Positions 23,628 through 31,344 of a stretch of 38,910 nucleotides of DNA are shown here, one piece after another (positions within the stretch are counted from its first letter, which is position 1; every line of letters starts with the position of its first letter). The notes under the pieces are model-generated. The model made no database searches. It was not told where the DNA came from and saw only the letters and a list, made by a program, of their open reading frames with translations. The position numbers and the translations under genes are program-made. The DNA lies in the NCBI GenBank assembly GCA_041917295.1, contig JAYRXX010000029.1, forward strand, positions 1 to 38,910. Direction: 5' to 3'. Source of the stretch: JADKHR01 sp041917295. Its GTDB lineage: Bacteria; Elusimicrobiota; Elusimicrobia; FEN-1173.

Positions 23628-25097
23628 ATGGGGGTAAAAAGAAAAGCGGGTGCGGTGGGGGGGCGCGTTGTTCTTTTCTTTCTCTTTGTCGGATTTCTGG
23701 CGGGGGGCGTGGCGGGGGAGATTGGCGACGTGGAGTATGTTCCGTCTCGGGACTACGCCGTTGTGGCCGAACGGGAAATTAATCGAGCGAAATCGTCCGT
23801 GGCGGTTTGCCTCTATCGCATTGCTTTCCAGCCCCAGCGGTCGGATTCGCCGGTTATGCGGTTGGCGGAATCGTTACGAAAAGCCCATGGGGCCGGTGTG
23901 CGCGTGGAGGTCTTTCTGGACCAGAATGTTCCGTTCCAGGACGAAGAAGGCCCCGACTCGGGGCGGGCCGAGCCGACCAACGGGGCGGCGATCCGGTTCT
24001 TTCGATCCCAGGGTATTCCCGTTTATGTGGACGATCCCGCCGTGACCACCCACTCCAAAGCGGTTGTGATCGACGAGACTACGGTTCTTGCCGGGTCGTC
24101 CAACTGGACCGACGCGGCGTTGACTCGAAACCAAGAAACCAATATCCTCGTTCGGTCCCCCGCGGCGGCAAAAGCGGTTTTAAAAGAAATCCGATCCCGG
24201 GTTTGGAATGAGCCTCCGCCGGATGGGGAGAGCGTGGCGGTTCCCGCTGAGTTCCTGCTGAACCCCGCCTACTTGGGCCGGATGTCCAAGGGGGACGAAC
24301 GGGCTTTGGACGTTTACCTTTATTTGGTTCGGGAACAAGCCGGTTCTGCGTCGAACGACATTTTTGTCAAATACGAGCTCCTGGCCGAAACTCTCGGGAT
24401 TGAAGTTCCCAGCCTCAGTCGGCGAAACAGTCAAATCAATAAAGTCCTCCGCACGTTAAACAATCGATATCGCCTCATCGACTTCATTCGCGAAAGAGCG
24501 GGAGAGGCTAGGGTGACGCTCGTCCCCTTGATTGGCGATGGGGGCGCCCGGGTTCCGCTAACTTATTGGTCTCAGGGGTGGAACCGGCGGTTGAGCCATC
24601 CCGCCAAGTCGTTTTTCCTCATCAGCCAATACGAATCGGCGAAGTCGCCCCTGCGGCCCCGGTGGTCCGCGGCGCGAAAAACGATGGCGAACCGTTACCA
24701 TATTCGGGCCGGCAACATCACCGAAGGGATTACCGAACTGCGTCGGTTGAATCTCGTGGAGGTGGATTATTCGCCCAACGTCCCCCGTGGTCGGCCCCGT
24801 CGGGCGTCAATTTACATTCCCAACTCGCTGTATGACCCCGAAGAATGGGATCGATCGTTGAACGAGTTAAAAGCGAAGCACGGCGTTGAAAAAGTGGAGC
24901 GGGCTCAATCAGCGGCCCGGCTGGTTTACGAAGACAAAGATCTGACCGGGATCACCGCCCTGATTGATTTGGAAAACAAATTCGGGCGCGCCCGTGTGGA
25001 AGCCGCGCTCAAAATTGTCGGCCAAAAAAATCCCGACAACCCGTTGCGTTCGTTGCCCTACCTGATCGGCACCATTAAAAATAGGCCAACACCGTGA
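23628..25097 (+). CDS. Signal-bearing phospholipase D-fold protein with DNA-binding-like C-terminus
   Basis: A 489-residue protein. An N-terminal hydrophobic stretch (RVVLFFLFVGFLAGGVAG) looks like a signal peptide or anchor. Residues about 35-190 form one PLD domain with a single HKD motif, THSKAVVID...GSSNWTDAAL (His142, Lys144, Asp149), as in Nuc-type or bacterial single-HKD nucleases that act as dimers. The C-terminal 280 residues are unusual. Two helical, winged-helix-like stretches (about 225-310, with LAETLGIEVPSLSRRNSQINKVLRTLNN, and about 345-400, with GNITEGITELRRLNLVEVDY) precede a charged helical tail. AGGAG lies 11 bases upstream. Probably a nuclease; whether it works outside the cytoplasm is open. 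Confidence 0.75.
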   Translation: MGVKRKAGAVGGRVVLFFLFVGFLAGGVAGEIGDVEYVPSRDYAVVAEREINRAKSSVAVCLYRIAFQPQRSDSPVMRLAESLRKAHGAGVRVEVFLDQNVPFQDEEGPDSGRAEPTNGAAIRFFRSQGIPVYVDDPAVTTHSKAVVIDETTVLAGSSNWTDAALTRNQETNILVRSPAAAKAVLKEIRSRVWNEPPPDGESVAVPAEFLLNPAYLGRMSKGDERALDVYLYLVREQAGSASNDIFVKYELLAETLGIEVPSLSRRNSQINKVLRTLNNRYRLIDFIRERAGEARVTLVPLIGDGGARVPLTYWSQGWNRRLSHPAKSFFLISQYESAKSPLRPRWSAARKTMANRYHIRAGNITEGITELRRLNLVEVDYSPNVPRGRPRRASIYIPNSLYDPEEWDRSLNELKAKHGVEKVERAQSAARLVYEDKDLTGITALIDLENKFGRARVEAALKIVGQKNPDNPLRSLPYLIGTIKNRPTP

Positions 25098-25128
25098 AAA
25101 AGGGGACGTACTCAGTTTATCAGTTTTG

Positions 25129-25157
25129 TTGACTTGTTCTACTTGGATGGGTAATAT
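25129..25157 (+). promoter_or_regulatory. Transposase promoter, probably leaderless
   Basis: TTGACT at 25129-25134, 17-base spacer, TAATAT at 25152-25157, then 6 bases to the ATG at 25164. No Shine-Dalgarno is visible. Confidence 0.6.
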
Positions 25158-25163
25158 CTCAGC

Positions 25164-26165
25164 ATGCCACGTCAAGCGCGATTGATGGTTCCTGGTGGGC
25201 TCTATCATGTCATGGCCAGAGGGATCGAACGGAGGGCGATTTTTTCGGATACGCCCGATTACCAAGAGTTCGTCGACCGGCTGGAGGACTCCCTAAAGAA
25301 ATCCGCCTGCCGCTGTCTGGCCTGGGTTTTAATGCCGAACCATTTTCACCTCCTCATCCAGGCAGGCAAAGAGGGCACCCCGCCACTCATGAGACGCCTG
25401 ATGACGGGCTATGCGGGTTACTTCAATTGGCGTCACCGCCGCAGTGGACACCTTTTCCAGAACCGATACAAGGCCATCCTTTGCGAAGGGGAGGCTTACC
25501 TGATGGAGCTGGTCCGCTACATTCACCTAAACCCGCTCCGAGGAAAAGTCGTGGACTCTCTGGAGAGTTTGGAGCAATTTCCGTGGAGCGGGCACCGCGC
25601 GCTCCTGGGAAAAGAGAAGAGGGCATTTCAAGAGGTCGAGGAAGTTTGGGGAACATTTGGGAAAAACCGATCACAAGCCCAAATCGCATATCGCCGTTTT
25701 GTGGATGAGGGCGCAGGAGAGGGGAGGCGAGCCGATTTAACGGGTGGAGGTTTGTTGCGTAGTTTAGGTCGATCGCCTGGGCAATGGGAGGGGGTTAGAA
25801 GAGAGGACCTCCAGGCTTTTGACGCTCGGATCTTGGGGAGCGGGGGGTTCGTGGAAGGTGTCCTTAAAGAATTGGAAAAGAAGTCGGCTCCCCGTGTTAT
25901 TGTCGGGATGACTTTGGACGAAATAAAAGACCGCGTGGCCAAAGTTTATGGTATTTCGCCGGAAGAGCTTTCGCGGAGGGGGAGGAAGGGCCCGGTAACT
26001 CAAGCCAAGGCGGCGCTCATCTATTTGGGCACTCAGTTTAAGGGCCAAACTTGTCATTCTATGGGCCAGTTGACGGCAATGACGGTGCAATCCGCATCGG
26101 CGGCGAAATTTCGAGGGGAGGTCTTTGTCCGGAACAATTTGGACCTGCAAAAACTGATAAACTGA
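25164..26165 (+). CDS. REP-associated tyrosine transposase (Y1_Tnp) with DnaA-like C-terminal region
   Basis: A 333-residue transposase of the IS200-like/TnpA-REP family. It nicks and joins single-stranded DNA through a tyrosine. Marks: start MPRQARLMVPGGLYHVMARG, the HUH motif MPNHFHLLIQ (His60, His62), GHLFQNRYKAIL, and the catalytic Tyr119 in LVRYIHLNPLRG. The C-terminal third (about 250-333), with DRVAKVYGISPEEL and SRRGRKGPVTQAKAALIYL, recalls the DNA-binding domain IV of DnaA, a frequent extension in this family. The gene lies within its own inverted repeats and appears intact. Confidence 0.93.
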   Translation: MPRQARLMVPGGLYHVMARGIERRAIFSDTPDYQEFVDRLEDSLKKSACRCLAWVLMPNHFHLLIQAGKEGTPPLMRRLMTGYAGYFNWRHRRSGHLFQNRYKAILCEGEAYLMELVRYIHLNPLRGKVVDSLESLEQFPWSGHRALLGKEKRAFQEVEEVWGTFGKNRSQAQIAYRRFVDEGAGEGRRADLTGGGLLRSLGRSPGQWEGVRREDLQAFDARILGSGGFVEGVLKELEKKSAPRVIVGMTLDEIKDRVAKVYGISPEELSRRGRKGPVTQAKAALIYLGTQFKGQTCHSMGQLTAMTVQSASAAKFRGEVFVRNNLDLQKLIN

Positions 26166-26175
26166 GTACGTCCCC

Positions 26176-26559
26176 TTATCCTCGGCGGGGGTGGGTGGTG
26201 ATGATGAGGTAGGTGCCCATGACGATGGCGAAAACGCCGAACGCGATTCTTAGGTGGGCGGGGTTGACACGTTGCGCCAATCGGCCACTTAGCCAGGCGC
26301 CGGCAAACAGGGCCACCGCAATTATTCCGGCGGCTCGCACGTTCACGTTGCCGTTACGATAATATTCCATCACCGCGCCCAGGCCTACCGGCAAAAGCAG
26401 AACCGCCAGGCTCGTTCCCGTGGCCCGATGTTGGGTGAACCCCCCGAAATACACCAGCGCCGGCACGATAATCAGGCCGCCGCCTACGCCAAAAAATCCG
26501 GAAGCCATTCCGGCTAGGCCACCAATAAGAATGAAAAGCATTGCGGATGGTTCGGTCAT
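26176..26559 (-). CDS. TauE/SafE-family half-transporter
   Basis: A 127-residue membrane protein with about four helices, matching one half of the TauE/SafE sulfite/sulfonate exporter fold: GGLAGMASGFFGVGGGLIIVPALVYFGGFTQHRATGTSLAV. Half-size members of about 120 residues are common and probably dimerise; the substrate is unknown. The start at 26559 is 5 bases after the radical SAM stop; no Shine-Dalgarno is evident, so coupling is likely. The last helix (FGVFAIVMGTYLII) is complete, but the stop codon TAA takes two bases from the Y1 element's inverted repeat, so the original C-terminus may have been different or longer. Confidence 0.85.
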   Translation of the reverse strand: MTEPSAMLFILIGGLAGMASGFFGVGGGLIIVPALVYFGGFTQHRATGTSLAVLLLPVGLGAVMEYYRNGNVNVRAAGIIAVALFAGAWLSGRLAQRVNPAHLRIAFGVFAIVMGTYLIITTHPRRG

Positions 26560-26564
26560 TGTTG

Positions 26565-28283
26565 TTATCGGGCGGCGGGGGTTGCCCCGACTTTCTCGGA
26601 AGTGGACGGTTCTGCCCGATCCGTTAGAACTGTCTCTTGGTCCACATCCTGAACCGCGGGGGATTCCCACAACGTCACGGTTTGTTTCTCCCCAGTCACC
26701 CGGTAAGCCGTTCGGCGTAGACGCGGGTGTTGGAAAAGATTAAATTTTAACGCGACCCCTGTCCAGAGGGCCGCCCCCACCGCCACAACGGAGAGAGCCC
26801 GCTCGATCAGCGTGGGGCGTCCGATGGCCGCGTGGGACTTTTTGGCCAGGTCCCCGATCCATCGCCGGATCGTTCGATTGGGTCCCAACAGGCGGCCCGC
26901 CAAGAAAATGGGATAGGACTTGCGGATTTCTTTTGCGTAGAACCGGGCTTTGGCCCGCAGAAGCGGGTTGGCTGAATTTTTGAGTGTGTGGTAGCCCAGC
27001 AACCACGATTCCACCACGCGGAAAATAGAGGGACCCAACCGTTGGAAGTCCTGCTCGTAACACCATTGTTGGATCCCTTCAATCTGGGTGGGCGACAGGG
27101 TGGGGTGTTTGATCATGGTCGTAAACCCGTCGGCCCGTTTATAAAACTTTTCCGGTTCGCCCTGATAGTCGTCTCGCAAAAGGCCTTGTTCCATGACGCG
27201 GTCATAAAACGGCGTGCTCGGGACCGGTCCGTAAATCAATATTTGGCTTAACGAGGGTTTCAGTTTCATCAATCCGTCCAGTTCGGCGGCCACCACGTCG
27301 TGGTTTTGGTAATCGAACCCCACAATCATGGACGCCAAAATGGTGATGCCGTGTTGCCGGAATTCCGTGAAGATCTCTTCCACCGGCCGGCCCTGTTGTT
27401 TGCCGTATCCGGATTTCGTGCCCTCGTAGCCCACCCAGAACCCGTCGATGCCCATCTCCAAAATCTCTTCCACGGTGTATTGGCTGATGGCCTTGATGCT
27501 GGAAAAGACGAAAATGGACGGCAATCGTCCGGTTTTCTTAACGCAGTCCCGGAACTCCAAGGCCCGGCTTTTGTTGAGCAGAAAATCTTCGTCGAAAATG
27601 ATGAACACGGTGTTCGGGTCTTGGTCCAGGAACTTTTCCACAACGGAAAAAATGTCTTTGCCTTCCGGCAATAGTTTCACGTGGCGCCGTTTAAAAAAGT
27701 GGGACGTGCAACAGAAGTCACAGCCGTTGGGGCAACCGAGCCCGGCGAAAATTTTTCCGGTGCGGGAGGCCCGAATGGAAAAGATCTTGAGATCGCTCAC
27801 GATCAAGGGGTGTTTATAAGGTTTGGGAATCGGCGTTTCGCCCAGAAGCCGGCGGAAAAAGGTTACCCCTTCTTCCCGGCAAAAATAGTCGCCGTACGGG
27901 GCCAGCACGTCGTCCGAAAGAACCGTGCCGTATCCGCCCAAAATGATCTTGCTGTGGGGGGAATATTTTCGAATCAGGGCGACGGCGTCTTTCATTTTGT
28001 GGAACAGCGCCATAATGAAAGACACACCCACGTAGTCGTATCCTTTCTTCAGTTCCCGAATCAGTTCCGACCGGGAAGGGTATTGAAGCACCACGGTGGG
28101 CGTCTCCAGGTTCGCCGCGATGTATTCCAACGAATACTGGACCTGGACCGCCCGGGGACTGAAAATCCCTTGGGCGCGGGTGACTTGTTTGTGAAGCAGT
28201 TCATAACCGACCGAGTCGGCGTCGCCGTATTCCGTTCCAAACGGTCGGCAGACGCTGGTTAACAAAACTTTTTTGGGGTTCAA
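26565..28283 (-). CDS. Cobalamin-binding-type radical SAM protein of unknown substrate
   Basis: A 572-residue class B-type radical SAM enzyme. Residues about 1-150 look like a B12-binding Rossmann domain (YDYVGVSFIMALF, SKIILGGYGTVLSDD). The radical SAM motif is GLGCPNGCDFCC (Cys184, Cys188, Cys191), followed by a TIM barrel (FIIFDEDFLLNKSRALEF, GIDGFWVGYEGTKSGY, SMIVGFDYQNHD). The C-terminal region includes a hydrophobic helix (ERALSVVAVGAALWTGVAL), suggesting membrane association. It resembles lipid-modifying B12 radical SAM methylases such as those of hopanoid or bacteriochlorophyll pathways, but no pathway genes are near. TTG start at 28283 with AAGGA 7 bases upstream. The extra Cys192 beside the cluster motif is notable. 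Confidence 0.85.
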   Translation of the reverse strand: MNPKKVLLTSVCRPFGTEYGDADSVGYELLHKQVTRAQGIFSPRAVQVQYSLEYIAANLETPTVVLQYPSRSELIRELKKGYDYVGVSFIMALFHKMKDAVALIRKYSPHSKIILGGYGTVLSDDVLAPYGDYFCREEGVTFFRRLLGETPIPKPYKHPLIVSDLKIFSIRASRTGKIFAGLGCPNGCDFCCTSHFFKRRHVKLLPEGKDIFSVVEKFLDQDPNTVFIIFDEDFLLNKSRALEFRDCVKKTGRLPSIFVFSSIKAISQYTVEEILEMGIDGFWVGYEGTKSGYGKQQGRPVEEIFTEFRQHGITILASMIVGFDYQNHDVVAAELDGLMKLKPSLSQILIYGPVPSTPFYDRVMEQGLLRDDYQGEPEKFYKRADGFTTMIKHPTLSPTQIEGIQQWCYEQDFQRLGPSIFRVVESWLLGYHTLKNSANPLLRAKARFYAKEIRKSYPIFLAGRLLGPNRTIRRWIGDLAKKSHAAIGRPTLIERALSVVAVGAALWTGVALKFNLFQHPRLRRTAYRVTGEKQTVTLWESPAVQDVDQETVLTDRAEPSTSEKVGATPAAR

Positions 28284-28424
28284 GGGGTCATCCTTTGATT
28301 TGGATTAAACCATCCACGGGGGAAAAACATAGCCATCGGGCGGATGCGGATCATTCGACCCCCCCATCATAGGATTTATGGGGGACACCCACAACCTTTT
28401 TCCCCGGGCGGGCCGTGACGGGGA

Positions 28425-28433
28425 TGTTATAAA
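28425..28433 (+). promoter_or_regulatory. Extended -10 promoter for the lipoate ligase-like gene
   Basis: TGTTATAAA, an extended -10 without a good -35, located 48 bases before the ATG at 28481. The upstream spacer also holds a short hairpin (CCCCCAT at 28361-28367, ATGGGGG at 28378-28384). Confidence 0.45.
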
Positions 28434-28480
28434 ATGTCGACAGGTTCGGTGGACACGGGAGCAATCGAGACGAGGTGGGT

Positions 28481-29173
28481 ATGGTCAAAAGATGCGATGT
28501 GTTGGTGGGAACGCCGTCTGAATGGAATTTGGCTTTTGACGGGGCTTTGGGCGGATTTGAAAATATGCGGCGCGATCAGGAGGCTTTGGACGCCCAGCGC
28601 GACCCGGATTCTGTGCCCTGTGTTCGAGTTTATCGGTGGGTTCGGCCGACGTTGTCCTACGGCCGGCTCCAGTCTCAGCCGGACCCCCGGCCGGTCGGGT
28701 ATGATCAGGTTCAGCGGCCCACCGGGGGAGGGATGGTGTTTCATGACACGGACATCAGTTTTTCCGTGGCGTGGCGGCGCGATCATCCCGGGTTACCCCC
28801 TTGCATCAAAAACGTGTACCGGCTTTTCCATGGATCGTTTGCGGACCAATTGCGCCGGGACGGTTGGAACGCCGAATTGTACGCGTCGGCGGATCCCCGC
28901 CCCGGGGCCCCGGGCGCGTGCTACAAAGACTATGCCGCCGACGACGTCATTGTCGACGGGCTCAAATGGATCGGCGGCGCGTTGCGCGTGACGTCTTGGG
29001 GGCGATTGTATCAGGGAAACTTAAAAGGGCCTCCGGCCGTTTCCTCGACAACAATTTTGGATGAGGCCTGGGTGGCGCGGGTGTTTGAGTCCCGGGTTTT
29101 CCGTCACGCCCCCACCTATTTAGGGGATCTTAGTCTGCCAACGAGTTTCAACGTGCCAGAGGGCCGGCTTTAA
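28481..29173 (+). CDS. Lipoate-protein ligase / LipM-like octanoyltransferase
   Basis: A 230-residue BPL_LplA_LipB-fold protein. Marks: VRVYRWVRPTLSYGRLQS, QRPTGGGMVFHDTDISFSV (the RRPTGG-type ligand loop) and VDGLKWIGGALRV, carrying the lysine conserved in lipoate and octanoate transfer. A cysteine precedes this (GACYKDYAADDVIVDGLKW), at the place where LipM has its acyl-thioester Cys. It may therefore be an octanoyl-ACP transferase rather than an ATP-dependent ligase. This would supply octanoyl-GcvH to the LipA of the gcv operon. ATG at 28481 follows GAGGTGG; an in-frame GTG lies two codons earlier. Confidence 0.8.
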   Translation: MVKRCDVLVGTPSEWNLAFDGALGGFENMRRDQEALDAQRDPDSVPCVRVYRWVRPTLSYGRLQSQPDPRPVGYDQVQRPTGGGMVFHDTDISFSVAWRRDHPGLPPCIKNVYRLFHGSFADQLRRDGWNAELYASADPRPGAPGACYKDYAADDVIVDGLKWIGGALRVTSWGRLYQGNLKGPPAVSSTTILDEAWVARVFESRVFRHAPTYLGDLSLPTSFNVPEGRL

Positions 29174-29187
29174 CCAGATGACCAATT

Positions 29188-29376
29188 TTAATCCGGTCCA
29201 TCGATTCGAACCTTCTCGGAATCGACCCATGCAAGTCCGGTTCCCGCTGTTGGTTCGACCAAAAAATCAACAACAATTATTCTCACTCGAACGTCTCGTA
29301 CAATCACAGAGATTTGAAATCCCCCACTTTCCATGTGTCCTTCCCGTCCAACGGCATAAAATTCTTTTATGAACAT
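29188..29376 (-). CDS. 62-residue protein of unknown function
   Basis: A short frame with a good ribosome site (GGGAGG, 5 bases before the ATG). The product has a beta-rich hydrophobic core (FQISVIVRDVRVRIIVVDFLVEP) and a polar end. I do not recognise it. It lies 58 bases downstream of the RHH gene on the same strand and could be its partner (as in toxin-antitoxin pairs) or independent. The plus-strand frame over the same bases has no ribosome site and is rejected. Confidence 0.5.
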   Translation of the reverse strand: MFIKEFYAVGREGHMESGGFQISVIVRDVRVRIIVVDFLVEPTAGTGLAWVDSEKVRIDGPD

Positions 29377-29434
29377 GTGGGCCTCCCTGTCTTTATTCCG
29401 TATTCTTGTAGCATACGGATTGGGTCAAAAAAAA

Positions 29435-29590
29435 TCAATTCCGCTCCACCATTTTTAAAACGAGAGACCGAATGAAATTGGACAAGTCCCGGTGTTCTGC
29501 CTTGGCCTGCTTCCATATGGCTTCATACTCTTTCTGGGTGAACCGGATGGTCACTATCTTTTCCTTCGGCTCTTCCGAAGTTCGGACCAT
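29435..29590 (-). CDS. 51-residue ribbon-helix-helix DNA-binding protein
   Basis: A small gene with an RHH pattern: N-terminal beta strand KIVTIRFTQ (about residues 11-19), helix KEYEAIWKQAKAEHR, then a second helix starting LSNFIRSLVLKMVE with the typical Ser-x-Phe-Ile-Arg. RHH proteins dimerise and insert the strand into the DNA major groove. They act as antitoxins, plasmid-copy or relaxosome regulators, or autorepressors. A consensus promoter with an inverted-repeat operator lies directly upstream, with the -10 only 8 bases from the ATG (probable leaderless mRNA). It is divergent from the type III RM genes, which it could also regulate. Confidence 0.75.
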   Translation of the reverse strand: MVRTSEEPKEKIVTIRFTQKEYEAIWKQAKAEHRDLSNFIRSLVLKMVERN

Positions 29591-29597
29591 GCGTTCG

Positions 29598-29627
29598 AAT
29601 TGTAATCTTTAAGAATACAATTGTCAA
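29598..29627 (-). promoter_or_regulatory. RHH promoter with overlapping operator
   Basis: On the minus strand TTGACA (29622-29627), 17-base spacer and TACAAT (29599-29604). The spacer and -10 are covered by a 12-bp inverted repeat with one mismatch: AATTGTAATCTT (29598-29609) and AAGAATACAATT (29611-29622), centred on 29610. This geometry is expected of an autorepressor site. Confidence 0.7.
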
Positions 29628-29671
29628 AATTTATTGGCTCAAAAATTCGGCGCGGTTGGCCTCTGATAAGT

Positions 29672-29702
29672 TTGACCGGTTTTAATTTCAAAAATCTATA
29701 AT
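29672..29702 (+). promoter_or_regulatory. Promoter of the type III RM operon
   Basis: TTGACC (29672-29677), 19-base spacer and a perfect TATAAT (29697-29702). The ATG at 29713 is 10 bases downstream, with only C-rich sequence between, so the mRNA is probably leaderless or nearly so. Confidence 0.65.
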
Positions 29703-29712
29703 ACCCCCCGCC

Positions 29713-31344
29713 ATGCCAACACTGGATTGGATCGGAAAGAAATCCGTCGTTAATCACCACAATCAGGTTCCCTTTCATTTGTTGAAAGAGGTTCCGGAAC
29801 TGTCTGTTGGTTCCCCTGAGGAGGGCAATCTTGTTGTGGAAGGTGACAACCTGATTGCGCTCAAGGCGCTCCTGCCCTATTACGCCGGACAAGTGAAGTG
29901 CATTTACATTGACCCGCCCTACAACACCGGGAATGAGGATTGGGCTTACAACGATAACGTTAATAGTCCGGAAATTCGCCGATGGCTTGGTAAAGTTGTT
30001 GGGAAGGAAATGGAAGACCTATCTCGACATGATAAATGGTTGTGCATGATGTATCCCCGGCTTTCATTGCTCAAGGAATTGCTTCGCGAAGATGGGGCAA
30101 TATTTATTAGTATCGATGACATTGAGGTGGCACACCTGAGGTGCATAGGGAATGAGATTTTCGGTGATCAGAACTTTGTTATAAATTTAATTTGGGAAAA
30201 AAAATTTTCTCCTCAAAACGATGAAAGACATATCACGTCGTCGCATGACCACCTTTTGGTCTATGCACGGAATAAAGAAAAATGGGCCGTTAATTTATTG
30301 CCAAGAAATGAAGGGACAAATGAACGGTTTGGCAACCCTGATAATGACCCTAGAGGCCCCTGGTCAAGTGGAGATCTTACGTCAAAAACAAAGGCTAAGG
30401 GACATTCTTACGAAATTGTTTCTGCTAGCGGAAAGAAATTCCTCCCGCCAACAGGGAGACAATGGGCACCTTCATTAACGACATTTCAAGTATTACAACA
30501 AGAGAATCGGATTTGGTTTGGTGCCAACGGTGATCGAGTTCCAAGACAAAAACAGTTTTTAAGTGAGGTTCAAAAAGGGATTGTTCCCATGAGCATATGG
30601 AAACATGTTGATGTTGGTCATAATCAAGAAGCAAAACAAGAGCTAAACGCATTTTTTGATAGTTCTTTTGAATTTGAAACGCCAAAACCGGTGCGCCTGA
30701 TCGAAAGGATTTTGCAGATTTCTACTGACAAAAACTCTTTGGTCCTTGATTCTTTTGCTGGTTCTGGCACCACGGGGCATTCTGTTCTAAATTTCAATAA
30801 ACATGACAGTGGGAACCGTCGATTCATTCTTGTTCAAATGCCGTTTGAAACTGACAAGCAAAAACAAAAAGATCAAAACATGACCCGAGACATCACCGCT
30901 GAACGCCTCCGCCGGGTTTGTAAGGGGTACAAGAAACCAAATGGAGAAACTGTTGAAGGATTGGGCGGTGGTTTCCGCTATTGCAAGCTTGGGCCTTCGG
31001 TCTTTGGAGCGGATGGACGTATCAACCCCGAGGTCACTTTTCCGGAATTGGCCCGGCATGTGTTTTTTACGGAAACAGGACGGCCGATCCCGAAACAGGC
31101 CAAGGCCGATTCCCCCTTGATTGGGACCCACCAGGACAAAGCGGTTTACCTCCTGTACAACGGCGTTTTGAAAGACAAACGCCCGACGGGCGGAAATGTT
31201 TTGACCCAATCGGTTTTGGACGACCTTCCCAATCATGACGGGGCAAAAGTCATCTATGGAACAGCTTGCCGCTTCAGCTCGTCGCGACTGAAGCGAGAAA
31301 AAATCACCTTCAAACAAATTCCATATGAGATAAGGATCCGCTGA
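29713..31344 (+). CDS. mod: Type III restriction-modification methyltransferase (Mod)
   Basis: DNA adenine-N6 methyltransferase of 543 residues, beta-class order. The catalytic motif IDPPYNTG (Asp67-Tyr70) comes first and the SAM-binding motif LDSFAGSGTTGHSV (346-352 core) late, with the target-recognition domain between. It modifies one strand of a short asymmetric site and forms a complex with Res. The start has no Shine-Dalgarno but lies next to a strong promoter. Its stop overlaps the Res start (TGATG). The middle (about 30100-30890) is clearly AT-richer than both ends of the gene, which points to replacement of the recognition domain. No simple repeat tract for phase variation was seen. 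Confidence 0.93.
   Translation: MPTLDWIGKKSVVNHHNQVPFHLLKEVPELSVGSPEEGNLVVEGDNLIALKALLPYYAGQVKCIYIDPPYNTGNEDWAYNDNVNSPEIRRWLGKVVGKEMEDLSRHDKWLCMMYPRLSLLKELLREDGAIFISIDDIEVAHLRCIGNEIFGDQNFVINLIWEKKFSPQNDERHITSSHDHLLVYARNKEKWAVNLLPRNEGTNERFGNPDNDPRGPWSSGDLTSKTKAKGHSYEIVSASGKKFLPPTGRQWAPSLTTFQVLQQENRIWFGANGDRVPRQKQFLSEVQKGIVPMSIWKHVDVGHNQEAKQELNAFFDSSFEFETPKPVRLIERILQISTDKNSLVLDSFAGSGTTGHSVLNFNKHDSGNRRFILVQMPFETDKQKQKDQNMTRDITAERLRRVCKGYKKPNGETVEGLGGGFRYCKLGPSVFGADGRINPEVTFPELARHVFFTETGRPIPKQAKADSPLIGTHQDKAVYLLYNGVLKDKRPTGGNVLTQSVLDDLPNHDGAKVIYGTACRFSSSRLKREKITFKQIPYEIRIR

Larger units (their letters stand above)
25100..26177. mobile_element. Complete Y1/HUH transposase element with 28-bp perfect inverted ends
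   Basis: A 1078-bp element bounded by perfect 28-bp inverted repeats at 25100-25127 and 26150-26177, beginning AAGGGGACGTACTCAGTTTA. It carries one transposase gene, whose stop lies inside the right repeat. The left repeat begins 3 bases after the stop of the PLD-fold gene; the right repeat supplies two bases of the stop codon of the convergent TauE-like gene. No target-site duplication is apparent, as expected for single-strand HUH transposition. Identical ends and an intact gene suggest recent activity. Confidence 0.88.

Noticed and set aside
29178..29372. Plus-strand 64-codon frame
   Set aside because: It has no ribosome site and lies opposite the better-supported 62-residue minus-strand gene.
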